Under the pieces are notes generated by a model, which saw nothing but the letters and a program-made list of their open reading frames with translations, searched no databases and was not told the origin of the DNA. A program made the translations under genes and the position numbers. Shown here one piece after another: positions 36,591-46,610 of a stretch of 64,000 nucleotides of DNA (position 1 is its first letter; the number at the start of each line of letters is the position of its first letter). Source of the DNA: Shewanella marina JCM 15074. GTDB lineage: Bacteria > Pseudomonadota > Gammaproteobacteria > Enterobacterales > Shewanellaceae. Where the stretch lies: positions 1 through 64,000 of the forward strand of contig NZ_BALM01000019.1 of assembly GCF_000614975.1 (NCBI RefSeq). The letters are read 5' to 3'.

Positions 36591-37737
36591 ATCGATTTTG
36601 CTCTGTACCTTGCTATTGGCAAGCACACCAGTGGCCGCAAAAACATGGCAATTAAATGGTTATGCCAGTCAAGGCTATGTCAATGTTGAGGACAGTCAAT
36701 TTATTGTGGGCGATAAAGGTGACACATTCAAAGCATCAGAGTTAGGGCTTGCTGGTTCTTGGAGTCCATGGGAACATTTTCGCTTTGCTGGTGCGGTTAA
36801 TTATCGTCAGTTTGGTAACCTTGCCGATGATGATGTTGAGTTTGATTACCTATTTGCTGAGTACAGTTATCCTGTGTTTGAGAATAGTACTTTAGGCTTG
36901 CGTTTAGGGCGTACTAAAAACGAGTTAGGCTTTTATTCTAGTACTCGTGATGTTCCTTTTGGTCGTCCAAGCATTATGCTACCACAATCTATTTACTCTG
37001 ATTACTTTAGGGATTCACAGCTGCATGTAGACGGTGGAGACTTATTTGGTAAGCATATTTTATTTGATGGTGTGTTTGAATGGCATGCCACCATTGGTCA
37101 ATTAGGTGTAACCGATCAATTTACCGAAAATGTATTAGGTAGCAGTGAACTGGGTAAATTTGATTCTGAAGAGTATTACGCTGTCGATTTAGATTATCAA
37201 GGCGATTATCTACATTTAGGTTTGACCTATTATAAAGCGGCTATTGGTTTTCATACCGCTAATAACAACACATATCGAGATGGTAAAATCAGTGTAGAGA
37301 GTGTTGTAGGCTCGATTCAATATCGTTATAACTGGTTCGAAATTACGGCAGAATATAGTTTTGTTGATAATGGCTTTAAAGGTATCGAGCTGGCCTCTGC
37401 AACTGATACATCTCAGTATGACTCGCAAGGTTATTACATCGATTTGCGTTTTTATCTACCAGAAAATGTCGAGCTGTTTATCCGTTATGATGATCATATA
37501 GCAAACAAAGATTATCCTGATGGGGGAAATAAACCTTGGGGTCCCTATTATGGTTACACTCATGATTGGACTTTTGGAAGTCGCTGGACTTTTGCCGATG
37601 ATTGGATGCTAGCAGCTGAATATCATCAAATAGAAGGAGCGTCTTGGGTTGCACCTGTTGCCGCACCTAATCCGATGACACAAGCTAAAGATTGGTCAAT
37701 CTTTTTAATGCAGCTCTCTTATCGTTTTCAATGGTGA
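36580..37737 (+). CDS. Outer-membrane beta-barrel (porin-like) protein
   Basis: I choose the TTG at 36580 as start: AGGGAG lies 10 bases upstream and the product then begins with a clean signal peptide, MKNKSILLCTLLLASTPVAA. An in-frame ATG at 36526 would bury this peptide behind 18 residues. The mature 365 residues alternate as in a barrel (FRFAGAVNYRQFG, YHLGLTYYKAAIG type strands) and end in ...LSYRFQW, with an aromatic C terminus. Probably a porin-like channel. Cargo unknown. It lies between the binding-like gene and the GGDEF-EAL gene, all within a few bases. Confidence 0.8.
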   Translation: MKNKSILLCTLLLASTPVAAKTWQLNGYASQGYVNVEDSQFIVGDKGDTFKASELGLAGSWSPWEHFRFAGAVNYRQFGNLADDDVEFDYLFAEYSYPVFENSTLGLRLGRTKNELGFYSSTRDVPFGRPSIMLPQSIYSDYFRDSQLHVDGGDLFGKHILFDGVFEWHATIGQLGVTDQFTENVLGSSELGKFDSEEYYAVDLDYQGDYLHLGLTYYKAAIGFHTANNNTYRDGKISVESVVGSIQYRYNWFEITAEYSFVDNGFKGIELASATDTSQYDSQGYYIDLRFYLPENVELFIRYDDHIANKDYPDGGNKPWGPYYGYTHDWTFGSRWTFADDWMLAAEYHQIEGASWVAPVAAPNPMTQAKDWSIFLMQLSYRFQW

Positions 37738-37741
37738 TTGA

Positions 37742-40225
37742 ATGAGTCCAAGCAAGTCTCGCTTATGGTTTGTTAGCTTAAAATGGAAACTGTTATTGAG
37801 TGTGTTATTTATGCTGATGTTAGTTGGCATAATGCTTGGGCTATTTGCTTATAAACAGCTGCTGACACAGCAGCACTTTATTTTACAGAATCAAAAAAAC
37901 AAGTTTGAGCAAAACTTGCATACTACCGTGACCCAAGTGGTTGATCAGTCAACCACTTCGGCGCAGCAATTTACCCTGTTATTGAATCAAATCCCTGCAG
38001 AGCAAACTGAGCAAGAATTTCAGCAATCTTTTGCGCAATATTGGTCTGACATGCGCCTATTCTGGGGCTTAACGTCGCTGACGTTATTTAATACCGATTA
38101 CCATACCTTAGCCGCGGTGGGTAAAGACGCTGATGAAAATACCTTTAATTGGATTAATGGCCTTAAATATATCGATCGGCCGCAGTGGCGTTTTGTCTGT
38201 GAGGTGCAATGTAATTTGCAAGTACTAGTGCCGACCTTGTTTAGAGGCAAAATGCACTTGTTATTAATGGGCTCTGACTTAACTGAAATGTTGACTCGTT
38301 TTCGGATGAATGGTGAGTATGAACTCGCCGTATTAGGGCCAGAATTCACTAATGGTAAACAGGGTTTTTGGGGACATGATTTATACAGTTTATCTAATCG
38401 TGAGGTGGGCATATCACTGCTAGATCATGCTGAACAGAAGTGGGATTGGCAGCAAATAATTAAATCTAACCGGACTTATGAGTTGGATGGCAAAACGTTA
38501 ACTCTGTGGTCGTTTAAGTTAGATGAGAAGGCGATCAGTTCGCCGATGTTATTGGTGTTTTCTGATGTGACTGAGTGGCAATCTATTATTAATCGTTTTC
38601 AGGTTAACTTAATTGGCACCTTGTTATTTGCCTTGGTACTCGCCTCCGGTTTGGTATTAGTGTTTGCTTGGTTACCGGTTAATCGTTTGGGGCAACACGC
38701 TAAATTACTGCCTTTATTAGCTGAACACCGATTCGATGAGCTACGTGATGCTTTTCCTAAGCAAGATAATATGGTGGTTGATGAGATAGATCTGATTAAC
38801 GATGCTACCTTGTCACTGACCGATAAATTACAAGATTTAGAGGAAGAAGTTGAAGGCTATACTGCTGAGCTAAGACGCCAAGCAATGATGGATAGCCTGA
38901 CCGGCTTGCCTAACAAATCAATGTTATTACATGAGCTGAATAAAGCGATTGCCTGTGTGGGGCGAACTCATAATGAAATTGCTCTGCTGTTCCTTGATTT
39001 AGATGATTTTAAGCGCATTAACGATACCTTAGGCCATAGTGAAGGTGATGAATTACTGATTATCTTGTCCAAGCGCTTTGAAAGCAGCGTACGGGCGATG
39101 GACACAGTGTTTCGGCAAGGTGGCGATGAGTTCTTAATTTTGTTACGAGGCTTGCGTAATGACCAAGATGTACGCCGCGTGATCCACAAGATTTTTGAGT
39201 CACTGCAAGAGCCTGTTATTCTCGGCAATCATAAAATTATTACCACGACAAGTGTTGGCGTTGCTTACTGTAAGTATCCGCAAATGGAAGCTGAGCAGCT
39301 TATTCAAAAAGCTGAGCTGGCAATGTATAAAGCTAAGGCTGCTGGCCGCAGTAACTTTAGAGTTTTTACCGATGATATGCTGATGCAGGCCAATAATCGG
39401 ATGATGATCGAACAAGATATTGGTCGAGCTATGGCTGATAAAGAGCTCGATTTGTTCTTACAGCCAATCATTGAAATTAGTACGGGTAAGGTAAAAGGTT
39501 TTGAAGCATTGATTCGCTGGAATCATCCTAGCCGTGGCTTGATTATGCCGAATGATTTTATTCCAGATATTGAGACCAGTGATGCCATTATCGATGTCGG
39601 TAATTATGTGATTGTGGAAGGTATTGCGTTATTGGCAAAGTTGTTTGCTCAAGGTTGGTCAGATCTCTATATGGCGATTAACTTGTCATCCAAGCACTAT
39701 TTGAGTCCGGGGTTAATCGAGTATATTCAACGTGAGTTAGATAAGCACAATATTCCACACCAATCATTATTATTGGAAGTGACGGAAGAGAGTGTGATTG
39801 AACAGTTAGACGAAGCCCGCCGTGTAATGCAAGAGCTTAAAGCGCTCGGGGTACGGATTGCAATTGATGACTTTGGTACGGGTTACTCATCATTAAGTTA
39901 CCTAAAACAGTTACCGTTTGATGTGCTTAAAATTGATCGCTGCTTTACCTCAGGGATTTTAACCAATAGTGTTGATTCACATATTATTTCAACTGTGATT
40001 GATTTAGCCCACAACCTAAACAGAATAGTGGTGGCAGAAGGGGTCGAAACCTATGAGCAAGTGGACTTCTTATCGAAGGTGGAATGTGAATTAGCGCAAG
40101 GTTATCTTTACTCCAAGCCTCAGCATGAAAAAGTTATCTTTGAAACGCTGGCGAAAATGGATACAGATTGTGTGTGGCCAGTGGCTGAACCAGAACCACA
40201 CACAATGCAGAAGGTCGGCAGTTAG
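37742..40225 (+). CDS. Membrane GGDEF-EAL protein (c-di-GMP synthesis/breakdown)
   Basis: An 827-residue protein. Two membrane helices (about 12-34 and 288-312) frame a periplasmic sensor domain with a Cys pair (CEVQC). A coiled linker leads to a GGDEF domain with an intact RQGGDEF site near residue 460, and an EAL domain with intact FEALIRWNHP near residue 587 plus the DDFGTGYSS motif. Both active sites look usable, so the protein may make or degrade c-di-GMP depending on signal. It starts 5 bases after the barrel gene stop. It ends one base from the convergent alkaline phosphatase gene, so no terminator space exists. Confidence 0.93.
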   Translation: MSPSKSRLWFVSLKWKLLLSVLFMLMLVGIMLGLFAYKQLLTQQHFILQNQKNKFEQNLHTTVTQVVDQSTTSAQQFTLLLNQIPAEQTEQEFQQSFAQYWSDMRLFWGLTSLTLFNTDYHTLAAVGKDADENTFNWINGLKYIDRPQWRFVCEVQCNLQVLVPTLFRGKMHLLLMGSDLTEMLTRFRMNGEYELAVLGPEFTNGKQGFWGHDLYSLSNREVGISLLDHAEQKWDWQQIIKSNRTYELDGKTLTLWSFKLDEKAISSPMLLVFSDVTEWQSIINRFQVNLIGTLLFALVLASGLVLVFAWLPVNRLGQHAKLLPLLAEHRFDELRDAFPKQDNMVVDEIDLINDATLSLTDKLQDLEEEVEGYTAELRRQAMMDSLTGLPNKSMLLHELNKAIACVGRTHNEIALLFLDLDDFKRINDTLGHSEGDELLIILSKRFESSVRAMDTVFRQGGDEFLILLRGLRNDQDVRRVIHKIFESLQEPVILGNHKIITTTSVGVAYCKYPQMEAEQLIQKAELAMYKAKAAGRSNFRVFTDDMLMQANNRMMIEQDIGRAMADKELDLFLQPIIEISTGKVKGFEALIRWNHPSRGLIMPNDFIPDIETSDAIIDVGNYVIVEGIALLAKLFAQGWSDLYMAINLSSKHYLSPGLIEYIQRELDKHNIPHQSLLLEVTEESVIEQLDEARRVMQELKALGVRIAIDDFGTGYSSLSYLKQLPFDVLKIDRCFTSGILTNSVDSHIISTVIDLAHNLNRIVVAEGVETYEQVDFLSKVECELAQGYLYSKPQHEKVIFETLAKMDTDCVWPVAEPEPHTMQKVGS

Positions 40226-40226
40226 C

Positions 40227-41534
40227 TTATTTCAGAGTCTTAGCGGGCAATAGCGACATCAGCTTGTCGGCAATGTCAGTATTATCTTGATGACCATTAA
40301 ACAGTTGCGCGCCTGGACCTGTGGCAAACACTTGCACATCAACCCCTGTATGACCATGGGTTGTCCAGCCCGTATAGCTGCGTAGGTTAATAATATCTTT
40401 AAGCTTATTGGTGAGCAGTTTTTGGCCTTGCATACGCGCCTGTTTGAGCTGCTCTAGCTCTGCTGCCGTTAATTCAAAGCCTAACAAATTTGTTGCTATT
40501 GGCTGCCAATCTTGTTGGTCGATTATCTGAGTAGCAATCGCATTGGGTGAGGCGTTAATTCCTTTAACTAAGGCACTATCCCACTGGTATTTACTGTTGG
40601 CTCCAATCGATAATCCACCAGTATTATGATCCGCTGTTACGACCATTAAGGTATCTGGGTGCTGGCGACTAAATTGCTCAACGGTTTCAATACTATTGGC
40701 AAATTCATCCATTTCATGCATTGCCGTGGCAATATCATTGCTGTGTCCAGCCCAATCAATCAAGCTCCCTTCAACCAATAACACAAACCCGTGTGGATTT
40801 TGTTGGCTAAGGAGTTGCAGCGCTTTATCGGTGAGTTGATTAATATTGATGGCTTGTGGCTGATCAATGCGCCATGGCAGTTGTTGTTCGGCAAATAGAC
40901 CAATAACCTTACCCGTATTAACGCCTTCAAGCTGAGCTTGGCTTTCAACCAACTGGTAGCCTTTGGCCTTAAATTGTTCCAATAATGACTGACTAAAGTT
41001 AGCTCTACCACCGCCAAGCATCAGATCAACATCGCTATTGAGATATTGCTTAGCAATCTCTTTGGCTTGCTTTCTATCTTTATGGTGCGCTAAAAAAGCG
41101 GCGGGAGTCGCATGAGTCACTGGCGCACTGACCACAATGGCTGTGGCCATATTACGCGCTTTCGCTTGCTGCATAATGGTGCTCAGTGGCTGCTGATTAA
41201 TATCAACCGAGACCGCACCATTATAGGTCTTAACCCCTGTGGCTAATGCCGTCGCGGCTGCCGCTGAGTCAGTGATATAGCCACTTTGTTTGTGAGGGTA
41301 GGTTGATGCCATGCCCACTAATAAACGGTCAAATACGGTTTGTTCTACCTCTTCGGTAGCAGGATCATCTTTATAGTAGCGATAGGCACTGGTAAAGCTG
41401 GGTCCCATGCCATCACCCACCATAATAATGATATTTTTAGGCACTGTAGGGGCAGGTATTAAGCCTGTTGCTGCTTGAGCTTGAGCCACTAATAACAGTG
41501 ATAAACCTACCGGTAGAGCATATACAAACCGCAT
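40227..41534 (-). CDS. Alkaline phosphatase
   Basis: A 435-residue secreted phosphatase (signal peptide about 1-21, ending AQA). The metal site D41 is in MVGDGMG, and the nucleophile S90 is in TDSAAAATALATG. The metal-binding HTPAAFLAHH, DHNTGG and TTHGHTG motifs are also present. It releases phosphate from esters in the periplasm. The stop is one base from the stop of the convergent GGDEF-EAL gene. No Pho box was identified. Confidence 0.93.
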   Translation of the reverse strand: MRFVYALPVGLSLLLVAQAQAATGLIPAPTVPKNIIIMVGDGMGPSFTSAYRYYKDDPATEEVEQTVFDRLLVGMASTYPHKQSGYITDSAAAATALATGVKTYNGAVSVDINQQPLSTIMQQAKARNMATAIVVSAPVTHATPAAFLAHHKDRKQAKEIAKQYLNSDVDLMLGGGRANFSQSLLEQFKAKGYQLVESQAQLEGVNTGKVIGLFAEQQLPWRIDQPQAININQLTDKALQLLSQQNPHGFVLLVEGSLIDWAGHSNDIATAMHEMDEFANSIETVEQFSRQHPDTLMVVTADHNTGGLSIGANSKYQWDSALVKGINASPNAIATQIIDQQDWQPIATNLLGFELTAAELEQLKQARMQGQKLLTNKLKDIINLRSYTGWTTHGHTGVDVQVFATGPGAQLFNGHQDNTDIADKLMSLLPAKTLK

Positions 41535-41560
41535 AATCTATATCCTTATAATGTGTTCTA

Positions 41561-42505
41561 TTATTGCAGGCGAGCTTCAATGGCATCCATTAGCATGCCC
41601 GTAATATCAACATCAAAACTGGCTTCAATCTCTTTAATACACGTTGGGCTAGTGACGTTAATTTCAGTGAGCTTATCACCAATTACATCAAGGCCTACAA
41701 AGATCAAACCACGTTTTTTCAGCTCTGGGCCAATCGCACGTGCAATGGCAAAATCTGATTCAGATAATGGTTGCGCAACGCCAGTGCCACCTGCGGCTAA
41801 ATTACCGCGAGTTTCGCCTTTCATTGGAATACGAGCCAATGCATAAGGTACGGGTTCGCCATCAACCACTAAAATACGCTTATCGCCTTGAGTGATTTCA
41901 GGGATAAAGGTTTGCGCCATTGCGTACTGTTGGCCATGATTAGTCAAGGTTTCAATAATCACCCCAAGGTTGGCGTCATTGGGTTTGATACGGAAAATTG
42001 AACTGCCGCCCATACCATCAAGTGGTTTGACAATGATGTCTTGGTGCTTGGCATAAAAGTCACGGATACGTGCTGCATCACGACTCACCAATGTGGTTGG
42101 GGTAAACTCACTAAACCAAGCCGTAAATAGCTTTTCGTTAGCATCACGCAAACTTTGTGGTTTATTGACAATTAAGGTTCCTAATTCTTCAGCACGCTCA
42201 AGCATATAGGTCGCATAAATGTATTCGGTATCAAATGGCGGATCTTTACGCATTAAAATGACGTTAAGTTCAGATAATGGCGTATCAACAGCAGCTTCTA
42301 GCTGATAGTAGTCTTGCGGATCATCTTTTACGGTTAACTTAGCCATTTTGCCCATTGCAACGCCGTCTAACATGGCTAAATCTTGCATCTCCATGTAATA
42401 CAGTTCATAGCCTCGCGCTTGCGCGGCTAATAACATTGCAAAGCTTGAATCTTTTTTAATATTGATACCACTGATGGGATCCATCACGATGCCAAGTTTA
42501 ATCAT
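41561..42505 (-). CDS. gshB: Glutathione synthetase
   Basis: A 314-residue ATP-grasp enzyme that adds glycine to gamma-glutamylcysteine. Diagnostic blocks are MDPISGINIKKDSSFAML at the N terminus, PLDGMGGSSIFRI for ATP binding and NVTSPTCIKEIE at the C-terminal end. It is the third gene of the endA-rsmE-gshB run, an order also found in E. coli. Confidence 0.97.
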   Translation of the reverse strand: MIKLGIVMDPISGINIKKDSSFAMLLAAQARGYELYYMEMQDLAMLDGVAMGKMAKLTVKDDPQDYYQLEAAVDTPLSELNVILMRKDPPFDTEYIYATYMLERAEELGTLIVNKPQSLRDANEKLFTAWFSEFTPTTLVSRDAARIRDFYAKHQDIIVKPLDGMGGSSIFRIKPNDANLGVIIETLTNHGQQYAMAQTFIPEITQGDKRILVVDGEPVPYALARIPMKGETRGNLAAGGTGVAQPLSESDFAIARAIGPELKKRGLIFVGLDVIGDKLTEINVTSPTCIKEIEASFDVDITGMLMDAIEARLQ

Positions 42506-42532
42506 ATTGTTTTCCTTTCAGTTAATCCGTTA

Positions 42533-43264
42533 TTAGCCAATATCGCCAAATTTTAGTTGCAAAGCACTAATGGTCGTTAACGCAGCGGTTTCAGTTCTTA
42601 GTACTCGAGGGCCAAGCAGAATTTCAGTAAAATCAAAATCCTGTGTCATATCGATCTCTTGGCTTGATAATCCGCCTTCTGGGCCAATAAGTAAACGCAC
42701 TTTATTATTCGTCAGTGATAGGCCGTTAATACCAAATTTAGCACGTGGGTGCAGATTCAGTTTTGTTGCGCTAGTTTGTTCGCTACACCAAGCTTGTAAG
42801 TCCATTGCGGGGCGTATTTGTGGTACAAAACTTCGGCCTGATTGTTCGCAAGCACTGACGACGATTTTTTGCCATTGTTGGATTTTTTTGTCTAAGCGCT
42901 CGCCACTTAATTTAACGCCGCAGCGTTCTGAAAATAGTGGTGTAATAGTGGTCACACCTAACTCAACTGATTTTTGAATGGTGAAGTCCATTCGATCGCC
43001 ACGGGAGATAACCTGACCTAAGTGGATATCTAATGGTGATTCTGAGTTATTTTCGGTACTTGATAAGATGCTGACGGTGACATTTTTCTTGCTGCTTTGT
43101 GTGATTTCAGCAAGGTAATCATGACCATCACCATTAAATAGTCCAATTTGCTCGCCTGCTTGCATGCGCAATACTCGACCAATATGGGCTGCGCCATCTT
43201 CATCTAAGTTGTAACTTTGGCCAACCGCGAGTGGCGCATTTTGGTAAATTCTTGAAACACTCAT
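42533..43264 (-). CDS. rsmE: 16S rRNA m3U1498 methyltransferase RsmE
   Basis: A 243-residue SPOUT-family methyltransferase with an N-terminal PUA-like domain and the knotted C-terminal SAM site [15 protein letters not shown] plus [12 protein letters not shown]. It modifies U1498 of 16S rRNA. It is 10 bases after endA and 27 bases before gshB. Confidence 0.96.
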   Translation of the reverse strand: MSVSRIYQNAPLAVGQSYNLDEDGAAHIGRVLRMQAGEQIGLFNGDGHDYLAEITQSSKKNVTVSILSSTENNSESPLDIHLGQVISRGDRMDFTIQKSVELGVTTITPLFSERCGVKLSGERLDKKIQQWQKIVVSACEQSGRSFVPQIRPAMDLQAWCSEQTSATKLNLHPRAKFGINGLSLTNNKVRLLIGPEGGLSSQEIDMTQDFDFTEILLGPRVLRTETAALTTISALQLKFGDIG

Positions 43265-43274
43265 CTATGTGACC

Positions 43275-44033
43275 TTAATTTGCAGAGCTTGAGTTGTGGT
43301 TGCGTTTGATACATTGACTTTGTACAAACGGATTGTGATTACCCTGAATATTAGCAATTAACTGGTCACGTTTACACTCAATTGCGCTGACAGGGTAGGT
43401 TTTATCCCATGCTTGCATCAATTTTTGCTGTTGACTCGACATGCGCAACTTATATTGTTGGTGCATATAAAGGTAAGTACGTGCGATTTGGCCGCGCGCA
43501 TTAATGGGTGGCTGTGCTTTTTTGTCTTTAAAGTCGATCACCATAGTGCATTGACCGTATTGCGTTGGCGTGGCATTCCATTGGCTAAAACGGAAGTTAT
43601 TTCTATCGCCGTTTACTTCTCCAATGGATGGTACTAGGTTGTGTAGATCGGATTCCATCTTTTTAAAAGGGGCACTGTTACGTTTACAGTTTTTACGGCC
43701 GCCTTCTTGCCAACATTGTAGCTGATGACCAAAGGCCCAAGCTGGCACAATATGTTCCCACTCAATGCGATTGGCTCGTTTTTGTTGCTTTCTAACTTGA
43801 TAGCCACAACTGCTTAATTCTGGTTTCCATTTCTTGTGACTAATATCGATATCACAACCACAATAGAAGGTCACTGCGGGTAAGTCATGTTCAGTATAAA
43901 GCTTACTTGCAATGCGTTTAGCTTGGCTAAAGCTGGTGGGGTGAGCAGGTGTAGTATCTTTCGCCACACTATATTGAGGCATCAAAAAAGACCCGAATAG
44001 CATCGCAGCCACAGGCAGTAGTAATTTTTTCAA
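43275..44033 (-). CDS. endA: Endonuclease I (EndA/Vvn type)
   Basis: A 252-residue periplasmic DNase with a signal peptide (cleavage near residue 24). The catalytic His is in [14 protein letters not shown] and the metal site in [20 protein letters not shown] (core [14 protein letters not shown]). Eight Cys fit the disulfide-bonded Vvn fold. It is the first gene of the endA-rsmE-gshB operon. Confidence 0.95.
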   Translation of the reverse strand: MKKLLLPVAAMLFGSFLMPQYSVAKDTTPAHPTSFSQAKRIASKLYTEHDLPAVTFYCGCDIDISHKKWKPELSSCGYQVRKQQKRANRIEWEHIVPAWAFGHQLQCWQEGGRKNCKRNSAPFKKMESDLHNLVPSIGEVNGDRNNFRFSQWNATPTQYGQCTMVIDFKDKKAQPPINARGQIARTYLYMHQQYKLRMSSQQQKLMQAWDKTYPVSAIECKRDQLIANIQGNHNPFVQSQCIKRNHNSSSAN

Positions 44034-44218
44034 AGCAATCCCTAAAGTTGTTCAATGCAGACCTGAGGTCTGTCAGTTATGGTGCTCATGGTATAAAAGG
44101 GTTTAATGAAAGTAAATCAGTGCAAGAGAGGCATTGATGAGGTCAAACGGCAGAATTTCGATAATTGCTGGCATCATTACGGTATTTTGCAGGCTAAATC
44201 TTAGTATTATATCCAGCA

Positions 44219-44283
44219 TATACCCAAGCTACTTGAATGCGTCTCAGCTCCCTCAAACTGGTGCTTTAGGTAGTTTGGTTATA
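44219..44283. repeat. TATACCCAA-family repeat, 65 bp
   Basis: Left end TATACCCAAGCTACTTGAA and right end (complement) TATAACCAAACTACCTAAA match at 15 of 19 positions. The ends correspond to those of the 264-bp element in the DUF985 gene, but the interior is only 27 bases. Confidence 0.6.
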
Positions 44284-44650
44284 ATAAGAGCCGTCTGCTC
44301 GCTGTATGCTTACACTAATAATTAATAATTCATAGTAAGCGCTGGTTTCTTTCAAAGATAAAGTTGCGGTTATCCCAGAGTAGATATAGCAAAGTGTGCA
44401 GAAAATAATGTAACGGCCTTTTTTTGTTGTTTACTAAGTGAGTCATATTATGGATTCGATTATTAATGATCTGACCATATTTTTGCCACTTTAATAAATA
44501 ATATAATCTGCAATACCGCCTTATATTGGTCATAGGCGAAGTTGTTTTATTGGAAACTTATTATTGTTACGGATGATAGTAATAAGTTTCTCTTACTTAT
44601 TTTTGTATTAGTTGTAAATTACATCTATTATTCATTGTTGGTGGATAATC

Positions 44651-44772
44651 ATACCAATGGGTACTGGCAGAATTGTTAGGTATGGTAATAATGGTGTATT
44701 CAGAATGAATGGCCACTCAATAACAATCATTTCATTGTTGGAATATAAAATTTAATTGGCAACCATTGGTAT
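44651..44772. repeat. Candidate small inverted-repeat element, about 122 bp
   Basis: Perfect 10-base ends ATACCAATGG (44651) and CCATTGGTAT (to 44772), with weaker pairing further in. AT-rich interior, no coding potential. It could be a MITE, but only one copy is seen here and no target duplication is obvious. Confidence 0.4.
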
Positions 44773-44817
44773 AAATAAGTACGACTTCAATTTCATACCC
44801 CGCTTGAAGTCGCTTAA

Positions 44818-45324
44818 TTAACTAGTGGTTGCCATTAATCTCTCACCACAGCGGCGACAACGATATTGGGTTTGTCCGCGTACAATTTTATTATGACGCC
44901 GAATTGATAATGGCACGATGCCACAATGGCATTGGTAGTTAAAGCTTTGTGCTTGGACTGAGACCACATCAAAATTATGGGTTGTTTTAGGCACAACATT
45001 AAATAGCTTAAGCATTAACTGTTGCCACTCTTTACCATGAGGTCTGACTCGACCATAAAGCTGATAGCAAAGTAGATGACAAATCTCATGTGGCAGTACT
45101 TCATCAATAAATGCTTGCTTGTTTTCACTAAAGAGCACCGCATTAAATCTAAGTTTGTTGGTTTGTAAATGCGCGGTTCCCGCACTCCTACCGCGTAATT
45201 TGAAATTCACTTCTGGCCGAGGGAATGAACGTTTAAGCTGCTTTTCTGCATGTTGATAGAGCTGCTCTAACCGCTGCATAAATTGTTGCACAGCGGTCTC
45301 TTGCTGGTGATTAACTGGTGACAT
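44818..45324 (-). CDS. sprT: SprT-family zinc metalloprotease-like protein
   Basis: I place the start at the ATG at 45324 (AAGAG 6 bases upstream), not at 45366, giving 168 residues. The HEICH zinc motif is in VLPHEICHLLCYQLYG, and a C-terminal zinc ribbon (CHCG ... CRRCG) follows. SprT proteins resemble the DNA-protein crosslink protease SPRTN, but the bacterial role is unclear. It follows the pyroglutamyl-peptidase-like gene closely. Confidence 0.88.
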   Translation of the reverse strand: MSPVNHQQETAVQQFMQRLEQLYQHAEKQLKRSFPRPEVNFKLRGRSAGTAHLQTNKLRFNAVLFSENKQAFIDEVLPHEICHLLCYQLYGRVRPHGKEWQQLMLKLFNVVPKTTHNFDVVSVQAQSFNYQCHCGIVPLSIRRHNKIVRGQTQYRCRRCGERLMATTS

Positions 45325-45346
45325 GAAACTCTTATTATTGAACTCT

Positions 45347-46512
45347 TTATTGTGGATTGCTGGCATGCTGATTATCAGCGCGAATAGCGGCTAAGATCAT
45401 CTGCTTAGTTTGCTCGACTAATTGTGCCATTTGCTCAGCATTATACTCGTTTATTTTAGGCGTATGTATATGGCCGATAGGAATCGACTTATTAGCTAGC
45501 TGCATGGCACGAATACTACGGTAAGATATTTCGTTAGATAAATAACCACCACCTGAGCCTGCAACCGAAACTTTACCATCAAGCTCACTTAATGTCGTAG
45601 GGCTAATATCTGTATCTGATACGGTGGCAACTTGATGATTATCATTAATCTGCCAAGGACCCTTAACTTGCATCATTGCCTTTGCGGGTAAGCTAAATTC
45701 AACAAATTGAGCCCCTTCTAGCGGTTTGCCATTGAGTTTTGGGGGCTGTGGATTTTGCTTGCTGGCACCAGTATAGAAATTTTGATTATCAGGTGCTTTT
45801 GCACTGCGATTAAGCGCGGGGAAGCGTTCTAAATCAAATTGTTCTCTGCCCATACTGACCGTGATTAACATATCGATTTTATCTGTTGCCACGTAGGCAT
45901 CGACAATCTTTTCAATTAACCCTTGGTCAAAATCACTGAAACGCACCGGGATTAGGACCGTTTCAATATGAACATTGATATTACCTTGTTCAAACTCAAG
46001 GTTATCAAGCGCTAACGCCACCACGCCTGAGGGATTACTTTGGCCGATGTTGCGGTCTAAAAAGAACGGATCAAATCCAGTCACCAGTACATTGTAATTG
46101 TCTGCTTGATAGTTAATATCACCAAAGCCGCGGCTGTATTTTCAAGAATATCAATCGCACGAGGGCCCTTGTTATGTTCAGGATGATTGACGATATCTAA
46201 CTCTTTTAAATAGGCGCGTAATTGTAAGCGAGACCAATATAGTGGGCGGTCATCTAATTGTTGTTGCTGCACATCATTGATAGCACGTTGCCATAGTTGA
46301 TTACCCGTGGCGATAGCTTGCCGATCACTAATGCTGTCATAACTTGGGGTATGCTTGATAAAGTCAGTCACAATGGGTTGGTAGCGTTGACTGATATCAG
46401 GTAGCTTTTGAGTCGCTTTAGCCACTCGTCTTTCTTCTATATCAAGCGATGAAGCGGCGCTCATTAAAGGTAATAAGGCACCTGCTACAATTAGGTTGCG
46501 GTAAATAGACAC
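45347..46512 (-). pseudogene. Secreted pyroglutamyl-peptidase I-like (C15) protein, frameshifted
   Basis: Two frames make one protein. The first (from 46512) has a signal peptide MSIYRNLIVAGALLPLMSA and about 120 residues, then runs off frame after RAIDILEN. The second carries on with SRGFGDINYQADNYNVLVTG, where the open codons extend upstream of the MTGFDPFF start. Adding one A in the GAAAATAC run near 46140 gives ILEKYSRGFGDINYQ and 388 residues. The C-terminal part has C15-like features (VTGFDPF, NPSGVVALAL). I do not see a clear catalytic Cys in the usual SxxGxYxCN context (the sequence reads GGGYLSNEISYRS), so activity is doubtful. Confidence 0.75.
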
Positions 46513-46610
46513 GCTTTCTCTCCCTGAAAATCGATATAGGACTCAGTATGGGGGATTTTTTAGACAGCAGCAATAGATTACCGTTTTGGTATTAGTGTGA
46601 ATGAGTCATC

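Larger units (their letters stand above)
44034..44817. other. Repeat-bearing intergenic region
   Basis: 784 bases without a gene I can support. It holds a short TATACCCAA-family repeat (44219-44283), a candidate small inverted-repeat element (44651-44772) and a hairpin GACTTCAA...TTGAAGTC (44783-44811) that probably terminates the sprT transcript. Two ORFs of about 65 codons in it lack ribosome binding sites and overlap repeats. Confidence 0.5.

Noticed and set aside
44134..44325. 63-codon ORF in the endA-sprT gap
   Set aside because: It overlaps the 65-bp repeat, lacks a ribosome binding site and has no recognisable features.
44330..44533. 67-codon leftward ORF in the same gap
   Set aside because: Composition follows AT-rich DNA, no ribosome binding site, no family resemblance.
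45347..46084. Separate gene starting at MTGFDPFF
   Set aside because: The open frame continues upstream with family-like codons (SRGFGDINYQADNYNVLV), so this is the 3' part of the frameshifted gene.
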